DNA from: Pseudolysinimonas_A sp041984585
GTDB taxonomy: Bacteria > Actinomycetota > Actinomycetes > Actinomycetales > Microbacteriaceae
Length of the DNA: 64,000 nt
Assembly (NCBI GenBank): GCA_041984585.1
Contig: JBHIXX010000011.1
Span: 1-64,000, forward strand
Direction of reading: 5' to 3'
The number at the start of each line of letters is the position of its first letter. Within the stretch, counting starts at the first letter, position 1. Shown here one piece after another: positions 7,546-15,372 of the stretch. A program made the translations under genes and the position numbers. The notes under the pieces were generated by a model. It was not told the origin of the DNA. It did no database searches and saw only the letters and a program-made list of their open reading frames with translations.

Positions 7546-7965
7546 ATGGTTGCAACGCTCAACCGCGTCATCGCGAAGCGTGACGCGCTCAACAAGGACG
7601 ACAAGGGCTTCACGCTCATCGAGCTGCTCGTCGTCGTTCTGATCATCGGAATCCTGACCGCGATCGCCGTGCCGGTGTTCATCGGCCAGCAGGACCAGGC
7701 CAAGGACGCCGCCGCCAAGTCGGACCTCGGCGTCGCCAAGGTCGCGCTCGTGTCCTACTTCACGGCCAACCCGGCCGCCACCACGGTCACCGCGACCAAC
7801 CTCGGCACCTACGGCTACGTGCAGTCGGCCGGTGTCGGCGAGGTCTCGATCGTCGGGGCCGCCACGTCGTCCAGCTTCTGCATCCAGGCGACGTCGGCCA
7901 CCACCAAGGTGTTCAGCATCACCGCGAGCGGCGCGGTCACCGAGGCCGCCTGCCCGACCAGCTGA
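7546..7965 (+). CDS. pilA: Type IV major pilin
   Basis: The 139-residue product has a class III leader of 21 residues ending in DDKG, followed by mature FTLIELLVVVLIIGILTAIA. That gives Phe at +1 and the essential Glu at +5 (Glu26). The rest is a small Ala/Thr/Ser-rich globular part with two cysteines (Cys112 and Cys136) that could form the C-terminal D-loop disulfide. ATG 7546 is chosen for the purine-rich site GGGAAAGAAAG just upstream; longer frames lack a leader-like N-terminus. PilD (10817) would cleave and methylate it. It is the only full pilin-like gene here and is separated from pilC by its own spacer, so it is probably the main fibre subunit. Confidence 0.93.
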   Translation: MVATLNRVIAKRDALNKDDKGFTLIELLVVVLIIGILTAIAVPVFIGQQDQAKDAAAKSDLGVAKVALVSYFTANPAATTVTATNLGTYGYVQSAGVGEVSIVGAATSSSFCIQATSATTKVFSITASGAVTEAACPTS

Positions 7966-8077
7966 TCGACGGCTGATCACGGGTGGGGCGTCGCTCGCGC
8001 GGCGCCCCACCCGACCGGCACCACCCGGTCGGCGACGCCGGCCGGTTCCCGCGATTCGAGAGGGGGGCTCGATCGTC

Positions 8078-8479
8078 ATGTTCCATCGCATCGCCGAGCG
8101 CCTGCGCTCGGATTCCGGCTTCGGGCTGGTCGAGATCGTCATCTCGATGACCATGCTCGCGGCGCTCGCCGTCATGTTCCTGCCGATCCTCATCCAGGGG
8201 CTCAAGCAGGCGGCCGAGAACGCCACGCTCGCCACCGCGACCCAGCTCGTCACCGAGCAGGTGCGTCGCGCTCAGACCGCGAGCCCCTACTGCTCCGACG
8301 TCACCGCGCTCGCGGGCGTCGTCTCCGCGACCGACCCGCGCGAGATCCCGCTGCAGATGACCACGACGGTCGGCACCTGCCCCGCGGATGTCGGCACCGT
8401 CGACGTCGCGATCACCGTCGTGCGCACCGACACCGGCCAGACGCTCAGCACCGCCGAGACCCTGGTGCTGGTGGACTGA
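8078..8479 (+). CDS. Minor prepilin, PilV/GspI-like
   Basis: The 133-residue protein has a short prepilin leader (MFHRIAERLRSDSG) followed by FGLVEIVISMTMLAALAVMF, with Glu19 at +5. The remainder is a compact domain with two cysteines (in SPYCSDV and GTCPADV). ATG 8078 follows an AGAGGGGGG site. It lies downstream of the major pilin and overlaps the next prepilin gene by one base. By analogy with minor pilin cassettes it would help prime fibre assembly or sit at the tip. The assignment as PilV-like is by position and leader type. Confidence 0.8.
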   Translation: MFHRIAERLRSDSGFGLVEIVISMTMLAALAVMFLPILIQGLKQAAENATLATATQLVTEQVRRAQTASPYCSDVTALAGVVSATDPREIPLQMTTTVGTCPADVGTVDVAITVVRTDTGQTLSTAETLVLVD

Positions 8480-9048
8480 TGCGCGCGCTGCGCCGCGACG
8501 GCGGCTTCACCCTCACCGAGATGATCGTCTCGGCGGCGCTGTTCTCGATGGTGTCGCTCGTCGCGGGCGGCATCCTGGTCGGCACGCTCTCCGCCCAGGA
8601 GTCGGTGAGCGCGGTCACGACGAGCACCACCGACGGCCAGCTCGCCGCCTCGTCGATCGACCAGGGCATCCGCAACTCCACCGGCTTCGAGCTGCTGCCC
8701 GCCGACGGCGGCGCCGACCAGATCCTGATCGCCCACGTCGCCGGCAGCGGCGCGACGCTCAGCTGGGCGTGCCGGGCGTGGTACTTCGACTCGGCCGGCG
8801 ACGGCAGCATCCGCACCACCTCGGTGGCCAGCGGCACCCACATCAGCGCGCCGACGACCTCGCAGCTCTCCACCTGGGTGCTGCTCGCCGACGGCGTCGT
8901 GCCGCTCACCGGTTCCACCATCTTCTCGGAGGCGGGCGCGACGCTCAGCGTCGAGTTCGACTCCCTCGCGACCGGCAACCCGCCGATCGAGATCGCCTTC
9001 GCCACAGCACCGCTGGGCGGCGTGACGGGAGACACCGCATGCTTCTGA
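8479..9048 (+). CDS. Minor prepilin, PilW/GspJ-like
   Basis: The 189-residue product starts MRALRRDGG^FTLTEMIVSA, a very short class III leader with Glu14 at +5. The hydrophobic helix is followed by a domain rich in Ser, Thr and Ala that contains an Ala-Trp-Tyr-Phe stretch (CRAWYFDSAGDGS). It overlaps its upstream neighbour as TGATG and the downstream gene by 10 bases, a tightly coupled minor-pilin cassette. PilW/GspJ-type proteins cap the pseudopilus tip; that role is inferred here from order and size. Confidence 0.8.
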   Translation: MRALRRDGGFTLTEMIVSAALFSMVSLVAGGILVGTLSAQESVSAVTTSTTDGQLAASSIDQGIRNSTGFELLPADGGADQILIAHVAGSGATLSWACRAWYFDSAGDGSIRTTSVASGTHISAPTTSQLSTWVLLADGVVPLTGSTIFSEAGATLSVEFDSLATGNPPIEIAFATAPLGGVTGDTACF

Positions 9049-10820
9049 CCCGCATCATGCGCCGCATCCGGCGCGAGGAGCACGGCGCCGCGATGGCCGC
9101 CGTGATCGGTCTCATGTCGTTCTCGCTGCTCACCTCGGCCCTGGTGGTCTCGAGCGTGATCACGTCGACCAGCTACACCACCACGGCGCGCGCCGGCATC
9201 GAGTCGCAGGCCGCGGCCGAGGCGGGCATCGCCGCGGCGCGGGCGGGTCTGATCGCCGGAACCTGCGCCGCCGAGGGCCACAGCTACGAGAGCCTCACTC
9301 CCGAGTTCCTGGCGACCATCTGGATCCCGTCGGGCAGCGACTGGGTGCGCGGATGCCCGGCCGGCACCGCGATCCCGGTCCGCATCCTCTCCACCGGATG
9401 GGCGCAGGCCGAGGGCGTCGTCGGCGCCTCGGGGCGCGACGTCGCGCACATCGAGGTGGTGCTGTCGGCGGCCTCGGTGCCGACCACGATCGAGGCCGGC
9501 GGGCCCGCGGTCTTCGCCTACGAGTCCGACGGCTTCGGCGGCGGAGGGCAGCTCGTCTCGGCCGGCGTCGATGACGCAAGCATCATGGTCAAGCACGGCG
9601 ACGTCGACTGCAACGGCGGCGCCGCCGGTGATGCCGACATCGTCGTGCAGAACGGCGACCTCAAGGTGTCGGGCGGGTGCGTGCTCACCGGCAACGCGTG
9701 GGTCAGCGGTCGCGTCACCATGCCCGGTGGTCCCGATATCGGGGGCAGCGTGATCGCCGACGCGCTCACCATCTCGGGCGGCAGCAAGGTGCTCGGCAAC
9801 GTCTGGGTCGACAAGGACGTGACCACCTCCGGCGGCATCGCGATCAACGGGAACATCACCGCGGCCTCGCTCTCCTCCGGGGGCGGGACCTATGGCGGAG
9901 ACGTCCAGGTCAGCGGCGCAGCCGTGTTCAACGGCGGCGGCGGACACACCATCAAGGGGAACCTCACCGCGGCCAGCTTCACCACCGGCAACGGCGGCAC
10001 GGTCGAGAAGAACGCCTGGATCTACGGCGCGACGAGCACCAACTGGGGCGCGCTGATCAAGGGGAACCTGACCACGAAGTCGCTCTCCAAGCCGAGCAGC
10101 ATGACCTTCGTGCAGGGTACGACGACGATCGTGCCGGGAGGGCCCGGCCCCAGCCCGTACGCGACCAATCCGGCGCGTCCGTCGTGGCCGATCGTGCCCG
10201 AGTGGGTGGACTTCGACTACGACTTCGCCGACTGGACCGGGTTCGGCGAGGTGGTCATCTCGTCGTCGGGCACGTGCAGCTACTCGCAGGTTCTCGCGGC
10301 CGTCAACAGCCTCGGCGGCCAGCCCGGCGTCGTCAACGCGCTCGGCTGCGCGAACGGCATCAGCATCGGCGGCAACAACAAAGTGACGCTCTACTCCGAC
10401 GTCGCGATCATCTCCAACAAGTTCAGCTTCGGCGGCAGCGGAGGATTCCTCTACAGCGCGAGCTTCGACGCCAGCGCGACCCACCGCCTGTGGCTCATCA
10501 CGCCCGACAACACGCCGAACCTGGCGCCGACCTGCACCTCGGGGGACAACTCGTTCTCGGTCTCGGGCGGGTTCTCGTTCAGCGAGAACCTGCGGGTGAT
10601 GATGTACACCCCGTGCAAGATCGCCCTGGCGTCGAGCACGAACTTCATCGGCCAGGTCTTCTCGGGCAAGGCGAGCATCAACGGCGGCGCACACCTCGGC
10701 TTCGTGCCGATCGGGCTCCCGGGCTACGACCTGAACACCGGACTCGCCACCTCGACGGCGTCCACCGAGGCCGACCGCACGATCGTGTCGTTCCGCAACG
10801 TCGAGGAGGGCAACGGATGA
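9039..10820 (+). CDS. PilX-like pilus-associated protein with bactofilin-like repeat region
   Basis: The 593-residue protein has one N-terminal membrane helix (about residues 17-42) and no prepilin cleavage motif, as in PilX/GspK-type components. After ~150 residues comes a repetitive region (about 170-360) of short turns such as GNAWVSGRVTMPGG, GNVWVDKDVTTSGG and IKGNLTAASF. These suggest a right-handed beta-helix like bactofilins or polymer-forming cytoskeletal proteins. A second non-repetitive domain with several cysteines follows (about 390-590). ATG 9039 overlaps the preceding minor prepilin by 10 bases; ATG 9057 is an alternative. It is a good candidate for a large surface-exposed tip or adhesin subunit, but the function is not established. 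Confidence 0.75.
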   Translation: MLLTRIMRRIRREEHGAAMAAVIGLMSFSLLTSALVVSSVITSTSYTTTARAGIESQAAAEAGIAAARAGLIAGTCAAEGHSYESLTPEFLATIWIPSGSDWVRGCPAGTAIPVRILSTGWAQAEGVVGASGRDVAHIEVVLSAASVPTTIEAGGPAVFAYESDGFGGGGQLVSAGVDDASIMVKHGDVDCNGGAAGDADIVVQNGDLKVSGGCVLTGNAWVSGRVTMPGGPDIGGSVIADALTISGGSKVLGNVWVDKDVTTSGGIAINGNITAASLSSGGGTYGGDVQVSGAAVFNGGGGHTIKGNLTAASFTTGNGGTVEKNAWIYGATSTNWGALIKGNLTTKSLSKPSSMTFVQGTTTIVPGGPGPSPYATNPARPSWPIVPEWVDFDYDFADWTGFGEVVISSSGTCSYSQVLAAVNSLGGQPGVVNALGCANGISIGGNNKVTLYSDVAIISNKFSFGGSGGFLYSASFDASATHRLWLITPDNTPNLAPTCTSGDNSFSVSGGFSFSENLRVMMYTPCKIALASSTNFIGQVFSGKASINGGAHLGFVPIGLPGYDLNTGLATSTASTEADRTIVSFRNVEEGNG

Positions 10821-11632
10821 TCGCCCTGCTGGTCGGCGGGTTCGGCGCCCTCGTCGGGTCGTTCCTCAACGTCGTCGTCTACCGGGTGCCGGCGGGCCGC
10901 TCCATCGTGTCGCCGCCGAGCGCCTGCGGCGCATGCGGGCATCCCGTCCGCCCCTATGACAACGTGCCCGTGTTGTCGTGGCTGCTGCTGCGCGGCCGGT
11001 GCCGGGACTGCGCGGCGCCGATCTCGGTGCGCTACCCGCTCGTCGAGATCGCCGGGGCGCTCGCGTTCGGCGTCGTCGCCTGGTGGTTCCTGCCGGCGGT
11101 CCTCGCCGCGGACGGCGCGCTCGCCGTCGTGGCCGGCGTGCTGCAGCTCGTCGCCTTCCTCTACCTCGCGGCGATCAGCATCGCGCTGGTGCTCATCGAT
11201 CTCGACACCCGCCGGCTGCCGAACGTCATCGTGCTGCCCGCCTATGCGGTGGGCGCCGCGCTGCTCGGCACCGCCGGTGCGCTCACCGGCGCCTGGGCGT
11301 CGCTCGCGCTCGCCGCGATCGGCATGGTCGCACTCGGCGGCGCCTACCTCGCGCTCGCGCTGGTGCGCCCGGGCGGCATGGGTATGGGCGACGTGAAGCT
11401 GGCCGGCGCGCTCGGCCTCTTCCTCGGCTGGCTCGGGCTGCCGGAGCTGCTCGTCGGCGCGGTCGCCGGATCGATCCTCGGCGGGCTCTTCGGAGTCGCG
11501 CTGCTCATCGCCGGCCGCGCGCGGTCGAGCACCATCGCTTTCGGACCCTGGCTGCTCGCCGGAGCCTGGGTCGGCATCCTGGCCGGCGACCCGATCGCGT
11601 CGGGATATCTGGCGCTGTTCGGACTCGGATAA
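10817..11632 (+). CDS. pilD: Prepilin peptidase/N-methyltransferase PilD (A24 family)
   Basis: This membrane aspartic protease removes the leader of prepilins and methylates the new N-terminus. The 271-residue product begins with the conserved GSFLNVVVYRVP. It has the zinc-binding CxxC pair (Cys37/Cys40 and Cys62/Cys65) and both catalytic aspartates, one in the DLDTRRLPN region and one in GMGDVKL. About seven to eight membrane helices are visible. Length is normal. It starts at ATG 10817 overlapping the previous stop (ATGA), with GAGGAGGG upstream. Its substrates are the three prepilins encoded at 7546-9048. Confidence 0.95.
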   Translation: MIALLVGGFGALVGSFLNVVVYRVPAGRSIVSPPSACGACGHPVRPYDNVPVLSWLLLRGRCRDCAAPISVRYPLVEIAGALAFGVVAWWFLPAVLAADGALAVVAGVLQLVAFLYLAAISIALVLIDLDTRRLPNVIVLPAYAVGAALLGTAGALTGAWASLALAAIGMVALGGAYLALALVRPGGMGMGDVKLAGALGLFLGWLGLPELLVGAVAGSILGGLFGVALLIAGRARSSTIAFGPWLLAGAWVGILAGDPIASGYLALFGLG

Positions 11633-11650
11633 GAGAAGGAAGGAACCGTC

Positions 11651-12697
11651 ATGGGGGGCACGGTTGTCGGAGTGGACATCGGGGGCGCGTCGATCCGCGC
11701 CGTCGAGGTCCAGGGCTACGAGGGCGGCAAGCCGTCGATCGTCCGGTACGGGGAGGTCCCGCTGCCGGACAGCGCGGTGCGCCGCGGCGAGGTCGTCGAG
11801 GTCGGCACGGTCGGCACGGCGATGAAGCGCCTGTGGGCCACCGGGGGATTCAAGACGAAGGACGTCGTGCTCGGCATGGGCGGTTCGCGGGTGTTCGCCC
11901 GCGACCTGCAGGTGCCGCGCGGTCCGATGACCCAGGTGCGGGAGTCGCTGCCGTTCCTGGTGCAGGACCTGCTGCCGATCCCGGTGGCCGACGCGATCCT
12001 CGACTTCTACCCGCTCCAGGAGGAGCAGGGCGAGTCGGGGCCGGTGCTCAGCGGCCTGCTGGTCGCCGGGGTCACCGAGGCGATCACCGCCAACGTGTCG
12101 TCGGCGATCGCCGCCGGGCTCAACCCGGTGCACGTCGATCTGATGCCGTTCGCGGTCACCCGCGCCCTCGCCCCGACCCGGTCGGCGCGCGGACGCGACG
12201 TGCTGCTCGACATCGGCGCGTACACGACGAACCTGGTCGTGGTCGACAACGGCATCCCGCACTTCGTGCGCATGATCGGGGCCGGCGGCGACGACGTGAC
12301 CCGGGCGATCGCGGCGAAGCTGCAGTGGGCGCCCGAGCAGGCCGAGGCCGCCAAGCGGGCGATCGGGATGGGCGGGCCGATGATGCGCGCCGAGGACCGG
12401 CCCGTGCTCGAGATCATCTACGAGGTGGTCGGGGAGCAGCTCTCCAACATCCGCAACACGCTGTCGTACTACTCGTCGAGCAAGCCGAACGAGCCGGTGC
12501 AGCGCATCCTGCTCACCGGCGGCGGGTCGCAGCTCGTCGGCCTGCCCAAGGCGCTCTCCGAGGTGACGGGGCTGCCCGTCAACCCGGCGGACGCGCTCGC
12601 GAACGTCTCGGTGGCGAAGCCGAAGCGCGCCGCCGAACGGATGGACCACACCGCGTACACCGCCGCATTCGGCCTGGCCCTGGGGAGTCACGCATGA
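11651..12697 (+). CDS. pilM: Type IV pilus assembly protein PilM (actin-like ATPase)
   Basis: PilM is a cytoplasmic FtsA/actin-fold protein that links the motor ATPases to PilN. The 348-residue product shows the actin-like phosphate-1 loop near the start (VDIGGASIRAVEV), phosphate-2 DIGAYTTNLVVVDNG and the adenosine motif LTGGGSQLVGL. An internal match to the PilM signature VPFLVQDLLPIP-like segment is present. ATG 11651 follows GAGAAGGAAGG. It opens the pilMNO group and overlaps pilN as ATGA. Confidence 0.94.
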   Translation: MGGTVVGVDIGGASIRAVEVQGYEGGKPSIVRYGEVPLPDSAVRRGEVVEVGTVGTAMKRLWATGGFKTKDVVLGMGGSRVFARDLQVPRGPMTQVRESLPFLVQDLLPIPVADAILDFYPLQEEQGESGPVLSGLLVAGVTEAITANVSSAIAAGLNPVHVDLMPFAVTRALAPTRSARGRDVLLDIGAYTTNLVVVDNGIPHFVRMIGAGGDDVTRAIAAKLQWAPEQAEAAKRAIGMGGPMMRAEDRPVLEIIYEVVGEQLSNIRNTLSYYSSSKPNEPVQRILLTGGGSQLVGLPKALSEVTGLPVNPADALANVSVAKPKRAAERMDHTAYTAAFGLALGSHA

Positions 12698-13452
12698 GCA
12701 CCGTCGCACCGGCCCGCGAGGCCGTCGTCGTGGCCGCCGAGCCGCGCGTCCAGCTGCTGCCCAAGAGCGTCAAGCTGCGCGAGAAGGCGCGCAACGCGCG
12801 ACACCTGATGATCCTGCTCGTGGTCCTGGCCCTCGCGGTCTCCGCCGCGGGCATGACCCTGGCATTCCTGCGCGCGTCGCAGGCGCAGGTGGCGCTCGAT
12901 GCGGCGACCGCGCGCACCGACCAGCTGATCGCCGAGCAGGCGCAGTACGCCGAGGCCACACAGATGGCCCAGCTGGTGGCCGACACCGAGGCGGCGCAGA
13001 TCACGGTCACCTCGACCGAGATCGACTGGCTGCCGCTCATGATCGAGGTCGGTTCGTACCTGCCGAACGGGGCGTCGATCACCGGGCTCGCGCTGCAGGC
13101 GCCGGCCCCGTGGGAGACCCCGCTCACGCCGAACGGTCCGCTGCGGGCCGAGCACGTGGCGACGGTGGCGCTCGACATCACCGCCCCGAGCTACGCGCAC
13201 GCGGCCCGATTCGTCGAGGCGATCCGCGGCATGTACGGGCTCGCCGATGTGGCGGTCACCGGCACCACGGAGGACAGCGGCGACTACATCACGTCGGTGC
13301 AGCTCACGCTGAACGTCGACGCGATCAAGGCGCGATTCGGGCCGAACGCGGCGACGACGGATGCCGGCGTCGACGAGGCCGACGCCGAGGCTCCGGCCGA
13401 GGCCGACGCCGCGACCGAGGACGCCGCGACGACCGAGGAGACGGACCAGTGA
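12694..13452 (+). CDS. pilN: Type IV pilus assembly protein PilN
   Basis: A 252-residue bitopic membrane protein. A short basic cytoplasmic N-terminus, where PilN binds PilM, is followed by one membrane helix at about residues 38-62. A coiled coil (about 62-105) then leads to an alpha/beta domain of the PilN type. The C-terminal ~35 residues are an acidic Ala/Glu/Asp/Thr-rich tail not found in most PilN proteins. Start and stop overlap pilM and pilO by four bases each, so the three are translationally coupled. Assigned from size, topology and position after pilM; sequence similarity in this family is low. Confidence 0.85.
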   Translation: MSTVAPAREAVVVAAEPRVQLLPKSVKLREKARNARHLMILLVVLALAVSAAGMTLAFLRASQAQVALDAATARTDQLIAEQAQYAEATQMAQLVADTEAAQITVTSTEIDWLPLMIEVGSYLPNGASITGLALQAPAPWETPLTPNGPLRAEHVATVALDITAPSYAHAARFVEAIRGMYGLADVAVTGTTEDSGDYITSVQLTLNVDAIKARFGPNAATTDAGVDEADAEAPAEADAATEDAATTEETDQ

Positions 13453-14246
13453 ACGCCACCCGCATCGGCGCCCTCGTGACGGCGCTCGTCATCGCCGCCG
13501 TGCTCGGCCTCACCTGGGTGCTCGGCGCCTCGCCGCTGCTCGCCCAGGCGGCGACCGCCGACGACGACCGCGCGGCCGTCGAGGCGGTCAACGCCGCGCA
13601 GGAGGCGCGCCTCGCCGAGATGCGCGCGCAGTTCGAGCGCCTCGACGAGCTGGAGGCCGAGCTCGCCGCGCTGCGCGTCAGCATGCCCGGCGTCGTCGAC
13701 CCGGAGTTCGTCTACGCGCTGCTCGCCGGCTACTCGTCGGGGACCGGCGCCAAGGTCGAGGCGATCACGGTCGGCGAGGCGCAGCCCTACGGCCAGGCGA
13801 CCGCCGAGGCGGCGGATCCGACGACCGGGGAGGCCCCCGTCGGCGCCCTTCCGGGCGTGTTCACCGTGCCGGTGACGATCATGTTCGCCGAGGGCGCCTC
13901 GTCGTCGTCGGTGCTGCGCTACTCGTGGGCCCTGCAGCGCGGGCCGCGTCTCTTCCTCGTGACGTCCGTCGCCGGCGGCGAGGGGACGCAGGGCGAGGCG
14001 GCGGATGCCCAGGACGGCGCGCTCTACACGATCTCGGCCTACATGTTCGTGGTCTACGACCCGGATGCCGACCCGGACGAGGCGGCGAACACGCTCGTCG
14101 ACCTCGGCTACGAGGCGCCCGAGCTCGTGCCGTGGACGCCCGGCGGCGTCGTCGCCGAGCCGGAGGAGGAGACGCCCGCTCCGGAGGCCACCGAGACTCC
14201 CGCTCCCGAGGGGGAGGCGACTCCGTCGCCGACTCCCACGCCGTAG
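13449..14246 (+). CDS. pilO: Type IV pilus assembly protein PilO-like
   Basis: The 265-residue product has one N-terminal membrane helix (about 8-30), a coiled coil rich in Ala, Glu and Arg (about 38-78) and a globular domain. It ends in a Pro/Glu/Thr-rich tail of ~45 residues. This is the topology of PilO, which pairs with PilN to form the alignment subcomplex outside the membrane. GTG 13449 overlaps the pilN stop as GTGA. It is the last gene of the pilus operon. The low-complexity tail may extend into the cell wall. Confidence 0.82.
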   Translation: MNATRIGALVTALVIAAVLGLTWVLGASPLLAQAATADDDRAAVEAVNAAQEARLAEMRAQFERLDELEAELAALRVSMPGVVDPEFVYALLAGYSSGTGAKVEAITVGEAQPYGQATAEAADPTTGEAPVGALPGVFTVPVTIMFAEGASSSSVLRYSWALQRGPRLFLVTSVAGGEGTQGEAADAQDGALYTISAYMFVVYDPDADPDEAANTLVDLGYEAPELVPWTPGGVVAEPEEETPAPEATETPAPEGEATPSPTPTP

Positions 14247-14266
14247 CGGGGGAACCCCGACGCGTG

Positions 14267-14453
14267 TATCATCGACCGGGTGTGTGCCCTTTCGGGTACG
14301 CACCCGGTCCATGCCCGGCGTGAGTCGGGATGGGCCCCACGGCATATCCCTCCGCATTTCCCGCATCCGTTCGGATCGGGAGTGGGATCCCGATGGTCAG
14401 GAATCCATCCATCAACCGCTGTCACCGTGCAGCAATGACAGGAGCAATCCGCA
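14267..14453 (+). promoter_or_regulatory. Promoter and structured leader of the str operon
   Basis: TATCAT at 14267-14272 is a likely -10 box; no clear -35 is seen. The leader begins with a strong hairpin at 14275-14308: a 15-bp stem with two G-T wobbles and a TTTC tetraloop at 14290-14293. A second perfect 7-bp hairpin (ATCGGGA/TCCCGAT) lies at 14375-14394. An AGGAG ribosome site precedes the GTG start of rpsL. The leader probably regulates ribosomal protein S12/S7 synthesis; the first hairpin may also end read-through from the pilus operon. Confidence 0.55.
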
Positions 14454-14828
14454 GTGCCCACCATTCAGCAGCTGGTCCGCAAGGGCCGCAGCGCGAAGGT
14501 CGCGAAGACCAAGGCGCCGGCCCTGAAGGCCAACCCGCAGCAGCGCGGCGTCTGCACGCGCGTCTACACCACCACCCCGAAGAAGCCCAACTCGGCCCTG
14601 CGCAAGGTCGCCCGCGTGAAGCTCTCCAACGGCACCGAGGTCACCGCCTACATTCCGGGCGAGGGCCACAACCTGCAGGAGCACTCGATGGTGCTCGTGC
14701 GCGGCGGCCGTGTGAAGGACCTCCCCGGCGTGCGCTACAAGATCGTGCGCGGTGCGCTCGACACCCAGGCCGTGAAGAACCGCAAGCAGGCCCGCAGCCG
14801 CTACGGCGCGAAGGCGGAGAAGAAGTAA
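14454..14828 (+). CDS. rpsL: 30S ribosomal protein S12
   Basis: S12 lies at the decoding centre and is the streptomycin target. The 124-residue product contains the hallmark segments PTIQQLVRKGR, TTTPKKPNSALRKVARVKLS and GGRVKDLPGVRYKIVRG. The lysines in PKKPNS and in RVKDLPG (classical streptomycin-resistance positions) are wild type. GTG 14454 has an AGGAG site upstream. The stop overlaps the rpsG start by one base. Confidence 0.98.
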   Translation: MPTIQQLVRKGRSAKVAKTKAPALKANPQQRGVCTRVYTTTPKKPNSALRKVARVKLSNGTEVTAYIPGEGHNLQEHSMVLVRGGRVKDLPGVRYKIVRGALDTQAVKNRKQARSRYGAKAEKK

Positions 14829-15298
14829 TGCCTCGTAAGGGACCCGCTCCGAAGCGCCCCGTCGTCGCCGATCCGGTGTACGGCGCGCAGGTCGTGAGCC
14901 AGCTCGTCAACAAGGTTCTGCTCGACGGCAAGAAGGACCTCGCCCAGCGCATCGTCTACGGCGCGCTCGACGGCGTCGCCACCAAGTCCGGCCAGGACGC
15001 GGTGCAGGTGCTCAAGAAGGCCCTCGACAACGTGCGCCCGACCCTCGAGGTCAAGTCGCGCCGCGTCGGCGGCTCCACCTACCAGGTGCCCGTCGAGGTC
15101 AAGCCGCACCGCGCGAACACGCTCGCGCTGCGCTGGCTGACCAGCTACGCCAAGGCCCGTCGCGAGAAGACGATGACCGAGCGTCTCACCAACGAGATCC
15201 TCGACGCGTCGAACGGTCTCGGCGCCGCGGTCAAGCGCCGCGAGGACACTCACAAGATGGCCGACGCCAACAAGGCGTTCGCCCACTACCGCTGGTAA
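14828..15298 (+). CDS. rpsG: 30S ribosomal protein S7
   Basis: S7 binds the 3' major domain of 16S rRNA and starts head assembly of the small subunit. The 156-residue product has the standard start MPRKGPAPKRPVV, the segment RRVGGSTYQVPVEVKPHR and the typical HKMADANKAFAHYRW ending. ATG 14828 shares its A with the rpsL stop codon. Length is the usual one for bacteria. Confidence 0.98.
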   Translation: MPRKGPAPKRPVVADPVYGAQVVSQLVNKVLLDGKKDLAQRIVYGALDGVATKSGQDAVQVLKKALDNVRPTLEVKSRRVGGSTYQVPVEVKPHRANTLALRWLTSYAKARREKTMTERLTNEILDASNGLGAAVKRREDTHKMADANKAFAHYRW

Positions 15299-15372
15299 TC
15301 GGCTTCCGTTGATCGGGGGCCGGAAGGCCCCCGATCAGCCCTGCTCCCCCTTCGAGACGAAAAGGACACCCC

